DNA from: Zonotrichia leucophrys gambelii
Lineage: Eukaryota > Chordata > Aves > Passeriformes > Passerellidae
Assembly (NCBI RefSeq): GCF_028769735.1
Contig: NC_088200.1
Coordinates: forward strand, 75,245,421-75,309,420
DNA: 64,000 bases
Direction of reading: 5' to 3'
The translations under genes and the position numbers were made by a program. A model generated the notes under the pieces. That model was not told the origin of the DNA, did no database searches, and was given only the letters and a program-made list of their open reading frames with translations. Of this stretch, positions 63,001-64,000 are shown piece after piece; the stretch's first letter is position 1; each line of letters opens with the position of its first letter.

Positions 63001-63890
63001 CTCATTGAAACAAGGTACAGATAACTGAGAGGTTAGAAACTAATTAATTCTTTTTTAATGGAATTCAACAGTTTCAAGCCTATTGCACCAACAAATATGA
63101 TGAAAGTTCTCAATCGAATAGCTGCAGCAGAAGCCAGTATGGTAAGTTTTCAAAGTTCTTAACTTCTGGGCAGGGCTAGGACCACATAAAAATATGTTAT
63201 TTTTGTTGCTGTATTTGATCTTTGATAGCAGAACCCCACGTCTGCCCAAAGACAAAAAAACGCTTTTTCCCCAGGGCACCAGAAAGCAAGGAACAAGCTG
63301 GAAAGATATCTTGTCTTTAATATTAGTTTCACTTGCTCTGTGGTCCAAGTCTACCAAATTGCTTCTAAAAATTACTCTGGTTATTACAGTAATTACATAA
63401 ATGAAACAAATAATGGGAAGAGATATAATCTTTCATGTATCCAGCAAGGCCAGAAGAGGTCATGAACGTAAATATTGTGTTGTTCCTGAACTGTTTTGAT
63501 TACAAGCAGTATCATATTGAGTGGCACTTTGCAAAGAATTATGTACATTTTTCTCTTTAATATTGTTGTATAAATTGTGACAGTATGCTTAAACAAATTA
63601 AGTTTTTTCAAGTTCACAGTATTCCGTATTTTGATCACATGGTGGTTCCTCACGTGTCTGTTCATAGTGTGTGTCAGGGGTGGGTTCCCAGAGCCATGTT
63701 TAAATACTCCTTTTCCTGCTCTTGTATTGCTTTGAATATTGCTGTTTTTCCTGTTTCTTCTATTGCTGTTTTTCCTTGTAGAACAGAGAGAATTACACCC
63801 TTGACAGAACTTCTCTGGAGTTGCTTTGCAGGGGCTGTTCAGGTGACATAAGAAGTGCAATAAACAGCCTTCAGTTTTCCTCTACAAAAG
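57552..63890 (+). CDS. RAD17: RAD17 checkpoint clamp loader, first nine coding exons, continues past the window
   Basis: Coding exons are 57552-57584, 59008-59262, 60070-60153, 60837-60993, 61479-61615, 62718-62770, 62862-62987, 63072-63141 and 63782-63890. Phases agree throughout (1024 nt, 341 codons plus one base). The last visible donor is AAAG|GTAAAA at 63890. Diagnostic blocks are LPWVERYRPESQ, KKKIEEVETWLK, Walker A GPPGCGKT (residues 133-140), QVQEWTNP, NKLQMLG, Walker B LILIED followed by IPNQFYRD, and CSGDIRSAINSLQFSS. RAD17 replaces RFC1 in an RFC-like complex that loads the 9-1-1 clamp at damaged DNA and is phosphorylated by ATR. Exon 1 (MSGSGPGRPAE) is the least certain: it was chosen because it is an ATG in the CpG island with an in-phase donor. 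Exon 2 is GC-rich and poorly conserved between its ends. Confidence 0.93.
57585..59007 (+). other. RAD17 intron 1
   Basis: No coding sequence that I can support. It starts in the CpG island, becomes AT-rich after about 58.5 kb and contains a CR1 fragment just before exon 2. Confidence 0.5.
58810..58945 (-). mobile_element. CR1 LINE fragment next to RAD17 exon 2
   Basis: TTCAGAAATCACAGAACCCC, GCAGCTGGAAGGTCC and CCATGGCAGGGACACTTCC match the reverse-complement CR1 3' end. It ends about 60 bases upstream of the exon 2 acceptor (59007/59008). Confidence 0.7.
59575..59618. repeat. Perfect 17-bp hairpin with 10-base loop (RAD17 intron 2)
   Basis: ACTTTTTCTACTCTAAT (59575-59591) is followed by the loop GCTCTGCAGT and then ATTAGAGTAGAAAAAGT (59602-59618), an exact inverted copy. 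The flanks are imperfectly duplicated: ATGTGGGATTTGCAGAA occurs at about 59550 and 59639, and ACTAGCTCCAGCA at about 59627 and 59695. The unit AGAGTARAAAAAGTA is also repeated at about 59677. Confidence 0.9.
59958..60042. repeat. (AT)n microsatellite before RAD17 exon 3
   Basis: About 85 bases of TATATA broken by AAATATA end only 27 bases from the exon 3 acceptor (60069/60070), inside the probable branch-point region. Confidence 0.9.
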
Positions 63891-64000
63891 GTAAAAATTA
63901 AGCTTTTGTTAGGTGGAGTGATATTTTGACCATTTCTGCTGCAAACAGGTTCTGTTCACAGCTGCAGCACAGGTGGGTGAGTTGCAGAAACGTTCTGGAC
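63891..64000 (+). other. RAD17 intron continuing off the window
   Basis: Sequence after the exon 9 donor. No further exon is visible before the window ends. Confidence 0.7.

Overview
The window looks like a piece of a bird Z chromosome, most likely from a passerine. The genes are multi-exon vertebrate genes that lie on chromosome 5q in human, and human 5q genes are Z-linked in birds. The interspersed repeats are CR1 LINE fragments and LTR families of the type common in songbird genomes. No bacterial, plasmid or phage feature is present. The species and chromosome are inferences; the gene identities rest on long stretches of readable protein similarity and on exon chains whose phases close exactly.

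Layout, left to right. ANKRD34B (+) has a single intact coding exon at 57-1541. A gene-poor stretch follows, with a 28-bp minisatellite. FAM151B (-) has six coding exons (7258-16658); one of its introns carries a roughly 20-copy minisatellite that has grown out of a splice acceptor. ZFYVE16/endofin (-) has seventeen coding exons (18944-36045), a long 5' intron and a CpG-island promoter with a full CRE near 41.4 kb. CCDC125 (-) has eleven coding exons (42103-52961). AK6 (-) has five coding exons (54625-57245). RAD17 (+) starts about 300 bp from AK6 across a shared CpG island and runs off the right edge after nine visible coding exons. I assembled every exon chain by hand from splice sites. Summed lengths are exact multiples of three for the complete genes: FAM151B 265 aa, ZFYVE16 1499 aa, CCDC125 491 aa, AK6 171 aa.

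ANKRD34B-FAM151B-ZFYVE16 and CCDC125-AK6-RAD17 each keep the order and orientation seen in human, but the two blocks lie several megabases apart in human and abut here. The junction falls between the ZFYVE16 promoter and the CCDC125 stop codon (about 41.5-42.1 kb). There the CCDC125 C-terminus is unlike the human one and no AATAAA signal is visible. The genes do not form a pathway. They cover endosomal/BMP signalling (ZFYVE16), cell motility (CCDC125), nuclear nucleotide metabolism and ribosome assembly (AK6), the DNA-damage checkpoint (RAD17) and two less-studied proteins.

The most interesting non-coding structures are the splice-acceptor minisatellite in FAM151B, a 1-kb foldback LTR pair in CCDC125, a near-identical repeat shared by introns of CCDC125 and AK6, an LTR with an internally duplicated U3, and a perfect 17-bp hairpin in RAD17 intron 2. 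I found no evidence of an entirely new gene system.
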